This document shows positions 14,586 through 22,327 of a DNA stretch of 22,327 nucleotides, in pieces; position 1 is the first letter of the stretch, and each line of letters opens with the position of its first letter. A program made the translations under genes and the position numbers. This DNA is from Kiritimatiellia bacterium. GTDB lineage: Bacteria; Verrucomicrobiota; Kiritimatiellia; RFP12; UBA1067. The notes under the pieces are model-generated. The model had not been told where the DNA came from. It worked only from the letters and a program-made list of their open reading frames with translations, and did no database searches. Where the stretch lies: assembly GCA_017405115.1 (NCBI GenBank), contig JAFRBA010000248.1:1-22327 (forward strand). The letters run 5' to 3'.

Positions 14586-15872
14586 TTATCGGGTCTCCTG
14601 CCGCAGCAGATTATGGAGTTTAACGGAAGACCTCTCCAGCAGAATCTTGATGGGATCCAACACCTCCAGACTACGCGAATTAGTGGAGAAATCGCCAAAA
14701 ATATCATCGTTCTTGCGATTATCCGAGCCCTTTTTCTGCGTCGCGGAACCTATGTCGCTACCGAAGGCATCAAACTCCTCCTCATTTCTGGCGAGTGTTA
14801 TCTTTTCGACGGCGGTATCCACAAGTTCGGTGACGTCCTTCAGTTCCGCGCGGAATATCCGCTGGTTTGAACTACTGCTACGCCACAAAAAGACACCCGA
14901 AATCAGAAAAACAACAAGGATTCCAGCAACATATCGGGCGATATGACGCGCGCGGTGACCCCGACTTTTCTCCCTGAGCCAGCGCTCCTCCGCCTCGAAC
15001 TCCGCCTTCTCGCGGTCGACCCGTTTCTCTTCCGCATACGAAAGGCACTCGCGTCCGTTTGGATTGGAGTGCAGAAGCTTGGGTATTATCCGCCTCCAGA
15101 CAGGGTCGTAAGTCTCCAGTGTGCCGACGACATCGGTTCTGGCATCGCACCAGGTGCCTGTCAGCATCCGATAGACGATCACCCCCAGCGCGTACCAGTC
15201 GGACTGAGGGCTTGCGGCCACGCCCATCTCCAGCTCGGGGGCCATATAGCCCAAGGAGCCCATCACAAGGCTTCGCCCTTCGCGCATCTTCACAAGAGTG
15301 CGCACTGTGTCGACGATCTGGACGCCGTCGCCCTTGGCATCGAATATCTTGGAAATGCCGAAATCCGTCAGGACTGCGTGGTCGTCGGGGCCGATTAGCA
15401 CGTTCTGGAGCTTGAGGTCCCTGTGGAAGACCCCGTTGGCGTGGATGTAGGCAAGCCCCTCCCGCAGGTCGTCATACCAGCGCCCGACCATCTCCTCGTC
15501 GACCGTGCCGGGCTGGACATCCGAGAGGAGCTGCATTTCGCCGCGCCCGTTCAGCACGAGGTCCATCACGAAATACGGCTGCCCCCCCTCGCCGTCCGTC
15601 CCGAAGTCCGTCACCTTGACTATGCGCGGATGGTTTAGGCGGGCGAGAAGCCGCCCCTCCACGAGAAAGCGCTCGCGCACCTCGGGATCGTCCTTCTCGT
15701 AGGCATACAGCTTCAGTGCGTGGCGGGTGCCGAGCCGCGGATTCTCGGCCTCGTACACCTCGCTCATTCCGCCTCGCCCGAGAAGGCGCACGAGTTCGTA
15801 GGGCCCGATGCGCCGACGCTCCGACGCGGGCGCGGCCACTTTCGCATTCTCCATGTCTTTTGCCTCGGTCAT
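14586..15872 (-). CDS. Membrane-anchored Hanks-type Ser/Thr protein kinase
   Basis: A 428-residue PknB-like kinase with a complete set of catalytic motifs. These are the glycine loop GRGGMSEVY (32-40), ATP-anchoring lysine K54 (HALKLY), helix C glutamate E72, catalytic loop HRDLKLQN (150-157), magnesium site DFG (170-172) and APE (211-213). A charged Glu/Arg/Lys-rich stretch (283-308) leads into a single transmembrane helix at about 313-330. Roughly 98 residues outside carry no family motif I recognise, so the kinase domain is cytoplasmic with an extracytoplasmic tail. The start at 15872 has AAAGGA eight bases upstream and follows the membrane-protein gene by 34 bases, making a two-gene unit. 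The kinase may sense envelope state and phosphorylate unknown partners. An in-frame upstream extension exists but lacks family sequence. Confidence 0.92.
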   Translation of the reverse strand: MTEAKDMENAKVAAPASERRRIGPYELVRLLGRGGMSEVYEAENPRLGTRHALKLYAYEKDDPEVRERFLVEGRLLARLNHPRIVKVTDFGTDGEGGQPYFVMDLVLNGRGEMQLLSDVQPGTVDEEMVGRWYDDLREGLAYIHANGVFHRDLKLQNVLIGPDDHAVLTDFGISKIFDAKGDGVQIVDTVRTLVKMREGRSLVMGSLGYMAPELEMGVAASPQSDWYALGVIVYRMLTGTWCDARTDVVGTLETYDPVWRRIIPKLLHSNPNGRECLSYAEEKRVDREKAEFEAEERWLREKSRGHRARHIARYVAGILVVFLISGVFLWRSSSSNQRIFRAELKDVTELVDTAVEKITLARNEEEFDAFGSDIGSATQKKGSDNRKNDDIFGDFSTNSRSLEVLDPIKILLERSSVKLHNLLRQETR

Positions 15873-15906
15873 CGTGTTGGTCCTTTCGTCCGCCCCTGCC
15901 CGGTCG

Positions 15907-16665
15907 TCAGAGCTCCGCGAAACTAGAGTCTGGCCTGTCTGGCGCATATATGACATGGGCCTGGAGTATGGCGAGCAGGGCGAACACCGCAAGCATCATC
16001 TCCCCGCCCTCCTCCATCGCCGTCATCAGGGCGGTCAGGGATCCGTTGGCCTTGTCCAACAGCTCCGGCCGAACCCACTCCGTGTTGCGCAGAGTCGACG
16101 GCAGGCGGTCGCACGTCTGCACCATGACGCCGGTGGCGCCGAAGAACATCATCGTCCAGGCGACCGGATGCAGGCGGAATATCCCCCGGATCAGCCGCCG
16201 GATGAAGTAGACAAGGGGACCTATCGTCGCCGCGAAGAACAGCACGAAGAAGAAAAACACGAAAAGCTTCGGCGCAAACGGGACATCGCCGGAGGTGAGG
16301 AATCGCATCTTGAAGACCGTGCCGCGGAACGTCGCCATCACCTCGGGCCACAGCATGTAGAACCATATCTTGTGCCAGTCAAGCTCTCGCACCAGCGCCA
16401 TGAACCCGAGAAGCGAGAACACGAAGCTCCAGAAAGCCTTGCGGCGGAAGGTCCCCGCGACCGGGCAGCAAAGCCACGCCAGCGGAATCACGGCGGCAAA
16501 CAGCGGCAGCGTCATGAGCTCGACCATGGAATGCCCGTCGGCGTCGAAGTTCGCCACGAGCTCCGCTGGCGATGTCGCAATCCAGCAGCACAACAACGTG
16601 ACGATCCCGCCGACGAAGACCGATGGCGCGAGAATCCACGCGCGACGCGAAGCCAGAATGTTCAT
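15907..16665 (-). CDS. Multi-pass membrane protein of unknown function
   Basis: A 252-residue protein with about six hydrophobic segments: 12-30, 49-67, 78-93, 134-155 (an unusual run of phenylalanines), 167-184 and 222-239. Charged loops include RELDWHK (93-99) and a helix ELLDKANGSLTALMTAMEEGGEM (201-223) before the last segment. I do not recognise the family. It begins with a good GGAGG site and lies 28 bases downstream of the predicted transcript start. It is the first gene of the two-gene unit with the Ser/Thr kinase, so a partner or target of the kinase is plausible, though unproven. Confidence 0.8.
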   Translation of the reverse strand: MNILASRRAWILAPSVFVGGIVTLLCCWIATSPAELVANFDADGHSMVELMTLPLFAAVIPLAWLCCPVAGTFRRKAFWSFVFSLLGFMALVRELDWHKIWFYMLWPEVMATFRGTVFKMRFLTSGDVPFAPKLFVFFFFVLFFAATIGPLVYFIRRLIRGIFRLHPVAWTMMFFGATGVMVQTCDRLPSTLRNTEWVRPELLDKANGSLTALMTAMEEGGEMMLAVFALLAILQAHVIYAPDRPDSSFAEL

Positions 16666-16699
16666 TGTCCCTCCGTAGGTTTTTTTACCGTATTTGGGT

Positions 16700-16708
16700 A
16701 TTATACCA
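16700..16708 (-). promoter_or_regulatory. Extended -10 promoter of the membrane protein/kinase unit
   Basis: Minus strand TGGTATAAT (TATAAT at 16705-16700) within ATTTATGGTATAATAC, identical over 16 bases to the promoter before the orphan gene. No -35 match is seen. The predicted start near 16693 gives a 28-base leader with a proper GGAGG site, unlike the leaderless DUF1796 promoters. Confidence 0.65.
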
Positions 16709-16738
16709 TAAATCAGGCATTAGGCTCCGGACTTAAGC

Positions 16739-19084
16739 TCAGTCGGGGATCTCCTCGAACCTGATCTTGTCGACATAGACGCCGTTGACCGACGACTTGC
16801 CGTCCGAGGTGAAACGGCCTGGGCCTATCCAGAAGTATTCGTCCGGCGCGGGGACCCAAGTCAGAACATCATACCAATGGTACTCACCGTCTGGCACGTC
16901 CGCCGTGCGCGGCTCTATTCCGCCGCGCCCTCGCGACGCCCCCTTGCTGTACACGCCCGCCCAGAACGCCTCGCCGTCCCGCGCCTTCTCGACGCGAACG
17001 CGTATGCTGAGCCTGTACTTCTTGCCCAGCTCGAACGCAATCTTGCCCATCGACAGCATCGTACACCACTGGAAATGGGTGTTGAAAAGCTTCAATGCCC
17101 TGCCGTCCTCGGCCTTGGGGTCGTTGACGTAGTCGCCCCATTTGCCGCGGTTCGAGATGGTGAGATAGCATTCCTCAAGCACACCCGCGTCCGGACCGCC
17201 CTGCACAATGCCGCCTTTGGCAATCTTCTTCCATTCCTGCACAAGCGCCGTACGGTCACCTTCCGCAAGGCGGATGTCCTTCGCCTCGTCCATTCGGTCG
17301 AGGATCGACTGCGCAAGCGCCTTGACCTTCTCCGGAGGAACGGAGGATTTCGTCGTCTTCCTCATGTCCAAGAGCCAGTGACACCGCTCCAGCCGCAGGT
17401 AGTCGAAGGAGAACTTCGCCATGCGCACGTTGTAGGACGTCGCCGGATCGTCCTTCACGGCGTCGACCGCCTGTTGCCAGCAGCCTTCGGCGAAGTCGAG
17501 GAACGCGTCCGGCAGGACAGAGCTGCCCACCGAGTCGAATATCAGGAGCGGCTTCTCCGGCGATGACGAACGCGCCAACTGCATCTTGTGGATCGCCTCG
17601 AAGTAGTCGCGCACGAACGGAGCGGCCTTGCCGTAGTACCCGGCGAAGAAGTCGTCCAGCAGCTCCTTCATCGGCAGGTCGGGGTTCCACATCCACTTGG
17701 CGAGCAGCCACGCCTTCAGCTCGGCGAAGTCGGCGTGGCGTCCCTGGTACGCGCCCTGCTCGAACAACGCCTTCACGTTGTTTTGGAGGAAGAACTTCAC
17801 GTTGCCCTGGAGCGCATAGGCGTTCGGCCACGGCATCGTGTAGTTCGCGAAGTCCGTCGTGTAGTCCCAGATGTAGAGGAAGTCCGTCAAACGGCTCCAG
17901 TCCTCGATGTCCTTGCAGAACGTCTTGTTCTCCTTGAACGGGCTCCTGTCGAGCGGCTGCGCGAAGTCGCACTCGATGGTGCAGAGGCAGGGCACCACGT
18001 TGTGCCTGAGCTTCGTCTTCTTCGGCGCCTTGCGCGTGTACTGGTAGGCGAGCGTTTCGATGATCGCATCAGGGAATTCCTTTTCCACCGCCTCCGCGAC
18101 GGCATTCACGAAGCGGATCATCGTGCCGGAATGCGACCCTTCCTCGTCGTCCACCGCCTTGCATTCCGGGCACTCGCAGAAGTTATACCAGTCGTTCTGG
18201 CTCACGCCGTAGAACCTCGCGCCTGGGTCTTTGCGGATGCGCTCCAGCACGTTCGAGGTGACGATCCTCAGCACGTCGGGATTCGTCAGGCACAGCTGGG
18301 TGTGGCTCTTGATGCGCCTGCCCTTCACCATGCTGAAGTATTCCGGGTGCTCGTCGAAGTACTTTTCCGGCGGAAGGAGCCTGTCGAACGTGTGGCAGCT
18401 GCCGAGTCCGCCGCCAAAGCGGTACGGGTCACCGCCGAACTTGTCGCCGAGCCGCCGCCACGAGCGGCTGTTCACGCGAAGCCTTGCCGCGAACTCGGGA
18501 TGCTGTATGACGTCGTACCAGAACGGCTCCCGCATCGCGAACGCCGGCGTCTGCGTCTCGTCCAGGTCGCATGGTATCTCGACGCGGTCCAGGCGCGGAA
18601 CGACCGTGCGCCACGACGCATACCACCGGCAGCCGACGAAGCGCTCGAGGAACTCGTACGCGCCGTAGAGCGCACCGCGCGCCGCGGAGCCGACAATGTA
18701 CAGGCGCGGCGGCTTCGCCACAAGCCGAAACCCATCCGTGCCGGTAGTGCGGTCCGTCCCCGTACCGCCGATCACGATCGCCTTCGCCGGCATCGGCTGC
18801 GCGTCCGTCACGATCGGCAGCCGCACTCCCGTCGCCTTCTCCATGAAGTCGCGAAGCTCCTCCGCAGCGTACGCCTGCGACGGGGACGCCTTCTCGGGCA
18901 CCACGATCGAATACTCCGCCGCCTTGCCCCGCTCGGCGACGACCAGCTTGTCGCAGTTGAAACCTCTTTCTGCCGAATCGGATACAACACCGATTCCTCT
19001 TCCCTCAAGAGTCGCCGCGTCAAGCTGAACCGCGCTTATCACAGCCACGAACCCCGCAAACAACATGTTCTTTCTTGTTGTCAT
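16739..19084 (-). CDS. Secreted DUF4838 domain protein (glycoside hydrolase-like)
   Basis: A 781-residue exported protein. Residues 1-23 are a signal peptide (MLFAGFVAVISAVQLDAA). Residues 60-160 resemble the alpha-glucuronidase/GH20-type N-terminal domain (SPSQAYAAEELRDFMEKATG, ARGALYGAYEFLERFVGCRWY). Residues 185-480 are DUF4838: HPEYFSM, QLCLTNPDVL, GVSQNDWYNFCECPECKAVDDEEG with C303, C305 and C308, then TMIRFVNAVAE. After a helical region (480-610), the C-terminal ~150 residues look like a beta-sandwich carbohydrate-binding module. DUF4838 is treated as a putative glycosidase-type barrel; the substrate is not known to me. A GGGAG site precedes the ATG. It follows the GH-A-like gene by 20 bases and is the last gene of that unit, its stop only 34 bases from the next unit's promoter. 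Confidence 0.88.
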   Translation of the reverse strand: MTTRKNMLFAGFVAVISAVQLDAATLEGRGIGVVSDSAERGFNCDKLVVAERGKAAEYSIVVPEKASPSQAYAAEELRDFMEKATGVRLPIVTDAQPMPAKAIVIGGTGTDRTTGTDGFRLVAKPPRLYIVGSAARGALYGAYEFLERFVGCRWYASWRTVVPRLDRVEIPCDLDETQTPAFAMREPFWYDVIQHPEFAARLRVNSRSWRRLGDKFGGDPYRFGGGLGSCHTFDRLLPPEKYFDEHPEYFSMVKGRRIKSHTQLCLTNPDVLRIVTSNVLERIRKDPGARFYGVSQNDWYNFCECPECKAVDDEEGSHSGTMIRFVNAVAEAVEKEFPDAIIETLAYQYTRKAPKKTKLRHNVVPCLCTIECDFAQPLDRSPFKENKTFCKDIEDWSRLTDFLYIWDYTTDFANYTMPWPNAYALQGNVKFFLQNNVKALFEQGAYQGRHADFAELKAWLLAKWMWNPDLPMKELLDDFFAGYYGKAAPFVRDYFEAIHKMQLARSSSPEKPLLIFDSVGSSVLPDAFLDFAEGCWQQAVDAVKDDPATSYNVRMAKFSFDYLRLERCHWLLDMRKTTKSSVPPEKVKALAQSILDRMDEAKDIRLAEGDRTALVQEWKKIAKGGIVQGGPDAGVLEECYLTISNRGKWGDYVNDPKAEDGRALKLFNTHFQWCTMLSMGKIAFELGKKYRLSIRVRVEKARDGEAFWAGVYSKGASRGRGGIEPRTADVPDGEYHWYDVLTWVPAPDEYFWIGPGRFTSDGKSSVNGVYVDKIRFEEIPD

Positions 19085-19104
19085 TGCAATCGCTCCCTCT
19101 TATT

Positions 19105-21191
19105 TTATAAAAGCCTGCGGATGATCTTCACCTCATAACGTCCGAGTGTAAGTGGACCATACCCCAGAATCTGCGGCACGGATACGGGTCTGTCGGCGGT
19201 ATTGACCATGATGATGATCCGTTTACCGCCAACGGCCCCGTTCCACCACAGCACACGGGCGTCGGGCGTGCCGCACTCGCCTGTGACGACGGATTCGGCA
19301 GAGGCGACAGCGGACCGCAGTGCGGCAACCTCATGCACCACAGCCGAAAGGTCGCGCCAGGCGTCCGGGCATTGCGAAGCGGAATAGTACCACGTACTGT
19401 CCTTTGCGAACCACCACCAGAACAGTCCGTTGCATCCCTTCACGATTCCAAGAAATGCACATGCCCGCAGATGGTCACGGTCTCGCCCGAATTTGACATT
19501 AGGCAGCAGTTTTCCATCCCGCCGCGCCGCCGCCTGCTTGTCATCGTTGCAGTTCACGAGAAGCGTGATCGGCGAATCGCCAAGCCTCAACTTCTGCTTT
19601 TCAAGTTCCCTGTATGCTTCGGAAGGATTGCCGTACGCCTGCGTCCAGTGCGAATCCCAGGCACGGCGGTAGGCGGCATTGCCCCACGTGGACATCACGA
19701 CCGGATGGTGCGGGTCAAGGCGGCGAATGAAGTCCGCAACAGCGGCAAGCCTGTCCGGAGCGACAAACTGCCGCGTCACCTCCGGCTCGTCATAGAGATA
19801 CCAGCAGAAAAGCGCGGGATGCGAGGCAAGGACGGCAATCCGCTGCGCGACGTGTTCGCGGTCATCCGCCATGATCGAACGCCTGTCAAACCCGACAAAC
19901 ACCCGCAACCCGGCAGCACGGCAGGCGTCAAGATATTCCCTGCAAGCCATATTGTCGCGGCTGCTCTCCCAGCGGTAGAGATGAACAACGTCAAACCCCG
20001 CAGTCTTCACCTCCGCAAGATAGTTCGTCGTCACCTCGTATATGCCGAGCGGAAAGACGGGCTTCCCGTTCTCATGGTAGCGGCCATCCTTGCCGACGAC
20101 GACCGAGTTATCGGGCTTGGCGAAGTTGATCAGAAAAAAAGGAGTCTTTCTGCTGTTGCCCGCCGCATCCACGGCAAGAACCTCGCCCGTCGTCAGGCCC
20201 GGCGGCCATCCGCCATCTGGAGACTCGAATACATATTTGAACAGTCCATCGCCATCGACGCCCGCAAACGTACCCTTTACGCCATGAAACGTCAAACTTG
20301 GCCGGCGTTCCCCTGCATCCTTGACCCTCACGACAAAGGAGTCTTTGTCCGACACAACCCTTGCCGCCGAATCCTTCACAAGCGGCGGAAGGCAATCCCG
20401 CTGCACTGGCGCCGTCTGCCTGAAGCTCCACGCCTCGCGATCCTCCATCCCTGCGGCGCACACCTTCCAGTACCAGATGCCCGGGGCAAGCGGACACTCC
20501 AGCTGGAAATTCGTAAACCCGCCCACGTTATGCTCCAACACTCCATTCCCCGTAAACCGGGGTCTTGGGAAAGTCGCAAAACATAGTTGGTGACGCCCAC
20601 GCAGCTTTTCCAAGTAAATTCCGGCGTGTTGCTCGTGAGTTCCGCACCGTTCATCGGAGCGCATTTCGGCACCGATTCGTCGATCTTCGCCAACAGGAAA
20701 TCGTCGAACCACGCCTTTCCCGTTCCGCGCAGACAGAGATACACCGAAGCGCGGGTGGCGGCGGCGGGCGGGCGCAGAAGACCGCTCTCCACCTTGAACC
20801 AGTCGCGCGTGCCGAAGTTGTTGTAGGTGCTTGCCCCCCAGCCAAGGTACGTGCCCTTCTCGTCCGCCCATTCGATGATCATTCCCGCGCCAACGGAGGA
20901 GTCCTTGCCTTCCGCCGTCCGCACGTTCTCCGTCCGAACGAAACATTCCGCCCGGTATCTGCAACCGCCTTCAATGGGAACGGATCGCGTAATGTACACG
21001 TTCTCCGTCTTGGGATCTGCGACAACGATACATGCCGACTTAGTGCCCGAATGCGCCACCGTCGCATCAATAGACACGTTCGGTGCCTTTCCCCAGCCCT
21101 CAAGGCCTACTTCAAAAGACAGATTCTCGACCGCCGCCCATATACCTTGCAGCAAAGCCGCGACGGCCAAGTTTACCGCAATCCGCTTCAT
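19105..21191 (-). pseudogene. Secreted GH-A-type glycoside hydrolase, interrupted by a 1-bp frameshift
   Basis: Two overlapping frames together make one ~695-residue protein. The 5' frame runs from the ATG at 21191 and the 3' frame ends at 19105. Signal peptide 1-20 (KRIAVNLAVAALLQGIWAA) is followed by a CBM4/9-like jelly roll at about 22-170 (LSFEVGLEGWG to AWFDDFLLAKI). A fibronectin-like domain comes next at about 175-265 and is broken after NYVLRLSQDP, continuing as RFTGNGVLEHN in the other frame. A TIM-barrel hydrolase domain spans about 365-640 (GKPVFPLGIYEV, GFDVVHLYRW, and YLYDEPE with E469/E471 as likely acid/base). The break is at a four-G run, 20559-20562; one extra base restores the frame and makes the length divisible by three. 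Read as given, the 5' frame stops at 20376. The start lies two bases after the upstream gene's stop. The specific GH family is uncertain. Confidence 0.8.
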
Positions 21192-21193
21192 TC

Positions 21194-22326
21194 TCAGCGG
21201 ATGATCACCCGCGTAGCAGTGCAAATGCGCTCGCCGTTAGGCCCGACCGCACTGAACTCCGTCTGAGCATACGGCGCGGTCGTGGACTGCGGCAGATAAG
21301 GCACATCGTTCTGGAAGTCCCAAAGTACCACCAGACCATTCGTGAGTTTCACCGGCTTGAAGTCGCGCAAAAGCTGCAGATTGCTGCCGTCCGCATTCCC
21401 CTGCCAAAGTTTCAGGCTGTAGAACCGATAGCTACCCGGATAGGTCGGGCTTCCATTCTGATGGCACGCGAAGAGATACATGGACAGATCTGTATCGTAT
21501 GCCGTTGAGTTGCTCCCGTTGCCCTTCAGTTCGCCGTTTACCCAGACAACCTGAGAGCCGGTAAACAGCGACGACTCCACGTTGTAGCGCGTCCCAACCG
21601 CCATAGCGCCCATGTTATTATAGGATCCATAGCCATAGCCCATACCATAGCTACTGCCGCCGTTGTGGAACAGGTAGAAGCGGTTGTTGCCGCTGCGCGA
21701 ATCAAGACAACCCTTATCTTCGTTCGCCAGGAAGGTCACGTCAAGCTCCCCCTTTGTCCCCGACTTGCCGATGACACCGGTATCGACAAATATCTTTCCA
21801 TCGGACTCCACGTACTCGACATACTGGGCGGGCTTCTCCGCGCCGGAAAGAATGACCTTCCCAGTCCGCGACGCAGGAATGTCCGGCGATGGACGGTAAA
21901 GCATCTTCGTCACTTCGTCGTAGAGCATACCCTTGCCATCCACAAGGCACGGCTTGAAGTCGCGCACGAGAGTGCTGCCATCCAAGATCTTAAGCCCGTA
22001 GCAACGCGCTACGGAACGATGTCGCCATATACTTGACGAGAACAAGCAAAGATTGTTCCCTGTATCAACGTCACCCGTGAAGTTTGTGCTTAGTATCGTT
22101 GTCAGTTCCTGACCGGCTTCGCCCCACTTGAGTGTCTGCGAGCCGTTGTCCAAAGTCACATCAAACGAGTATTTCGTCCCTATCGTTGGTTTGACTACAA
22201 CTTTCCCAATTGAGTAGGGTTATGCGCCCGTGCACACGCCCTACCCTGCCATGACGGGATGTCCGCACCGACCACCCAGCCAATGCCATCCCATCGCGAG
22301 AACGAGAGAATGATACCATATTCTCC
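21194..22326 (-). CDS. Partial secreted tandem LamG-like domain protein, 5' end missing and frameshifted
   Basis: The gene runs off the right edge. The main frame is open from 22219 to the stop at 21194 but has no ATG near its start; the first usual start codon is GTG at 22159. A second frame, open from the window edge (22326) to 22195, encodes YGIILSFSRWDGIGWVVGAD and reads into the same fold. Both frames read GK at the join, and adding one G to the TTGGGAAAG run fuses them. The protein has two tandem repeats: YGLKI...LVRDFKPCLVDGKGMLYDE and YSLKL...LLRDFKPVKLTNGLVVLWDF. The second begins at AQYVEYVESDGKIFVDTGV. It ends GERICTATRVIIR with no sorting signal I recognise. Repeats of this LamG type are common in secreted proteins of PVC bacteria. 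It is the first visible gene of the hydrolase unit. Confidence 0.7.
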
Positions 22327-22327
22327 C

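Noticed and set aside
16678..16690. T run after the DUF4838 gene considered as a terminator
   Set aside because: It is downstream of the next unit's promoter and has no GC-rich stem before it on the minus strand.
17588..19138. Plus-strand open frame of 516 codons opposite the DUF4838 gene
   Set aside because: Composition is that of an antisense shadow; the opposite strand has a signal peptide and recognisable domains.
22305..22320. TATGGTATCAT near the right edge, resembling the shared promoter core
   Set aside because: It lies within the frame that continues the LamG-like gene and deviates in the -10 hexamer (TATCAT), so coding sequence is the simpler explanation.

Overview
The window is a GC-rich, densely packed bacterial segment with 17 recognisable genes. 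All but one lie on the minus strand. The content resembles a gut- or sediment-type member of the PVC superphylum, with Kiritimatiellota or a related Verrucomicrobiota/Lentisphaerota lineage as my best guess. The basis is several secreted glycan-acting proteins (GH42-sialidase, DUF4838, LamG-like and GH-A-like proteins), a Hanks-type membrane kinase and repeated DUF1796 genes. This placement is an inference from gene content. No rRNA, tRNA, CRISPR array, transposase or integrase was seen.

Layout, left to right. (1) 124-8688, minus strand: an eight-gene surface-sugar operon read from 8688 down to 124. It encodes a DUF1796 protein, two GT2 glycosyltransferases, glucose-1-phosphate cytidylyltransferase (RfbF), CDP-glucose 4,6-dehydratase (RfbG), a second DUF1796 protein, the radical 3-dehydrase RfbH, and a thiamine-diphosphate acetolactate-synthase-like enzyme of the YerE type. 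Six of the seven junctions overlap (five by 4 bp, one by 13 bp). The set predicts a CDP-3,6-dideoxy-4-ketohexose that is then given a two-carbon branch, as in yersiniose. The E3 reductase partner of RfbH and a later ketoreductase are not in the window. (2) 8689-8855: a divergent promoter region with a perfect tandem 11-bp repeat. (3) 8856-9728, plus strand: an orphan basic protein of unknown family. (4) 9777-10604, minus: a third DUF1796 gene, closely related to the one at 7849-8688, with its own promoter. (5) 10653-14386, minus: a LamG-like secreted protein and a 990-residue GH42 plus sialidase-like fusion. (6) 14401-14435: an intrinsic terminator. (7) 14586-16665, minus: a multi-pass membrane protein and a membrane-anchored Ser/Thr kinase, with their own promoter. 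(8) 16739 to the right end, minus: three secreted proteins, namely a partial tandem LamG-like protein, a GH-A-like hydrolase and a DUF4838 protein. The first two of these carry an apparent single-base frameshift.

Two features stand out beyond the gene list. Three transcription units share an extended -10 core (TATGGTATAATAC) without an obvious -35 box. At two DUF1796 genes the -10 hexamer ends exactly six bases before the ATG, so the transcripts should begin at the start codon (leaderless). Both frameshifts would be repaired by adding one base to a short G/C run, which makes sequencing or assembly error near the right end a serious possibility.
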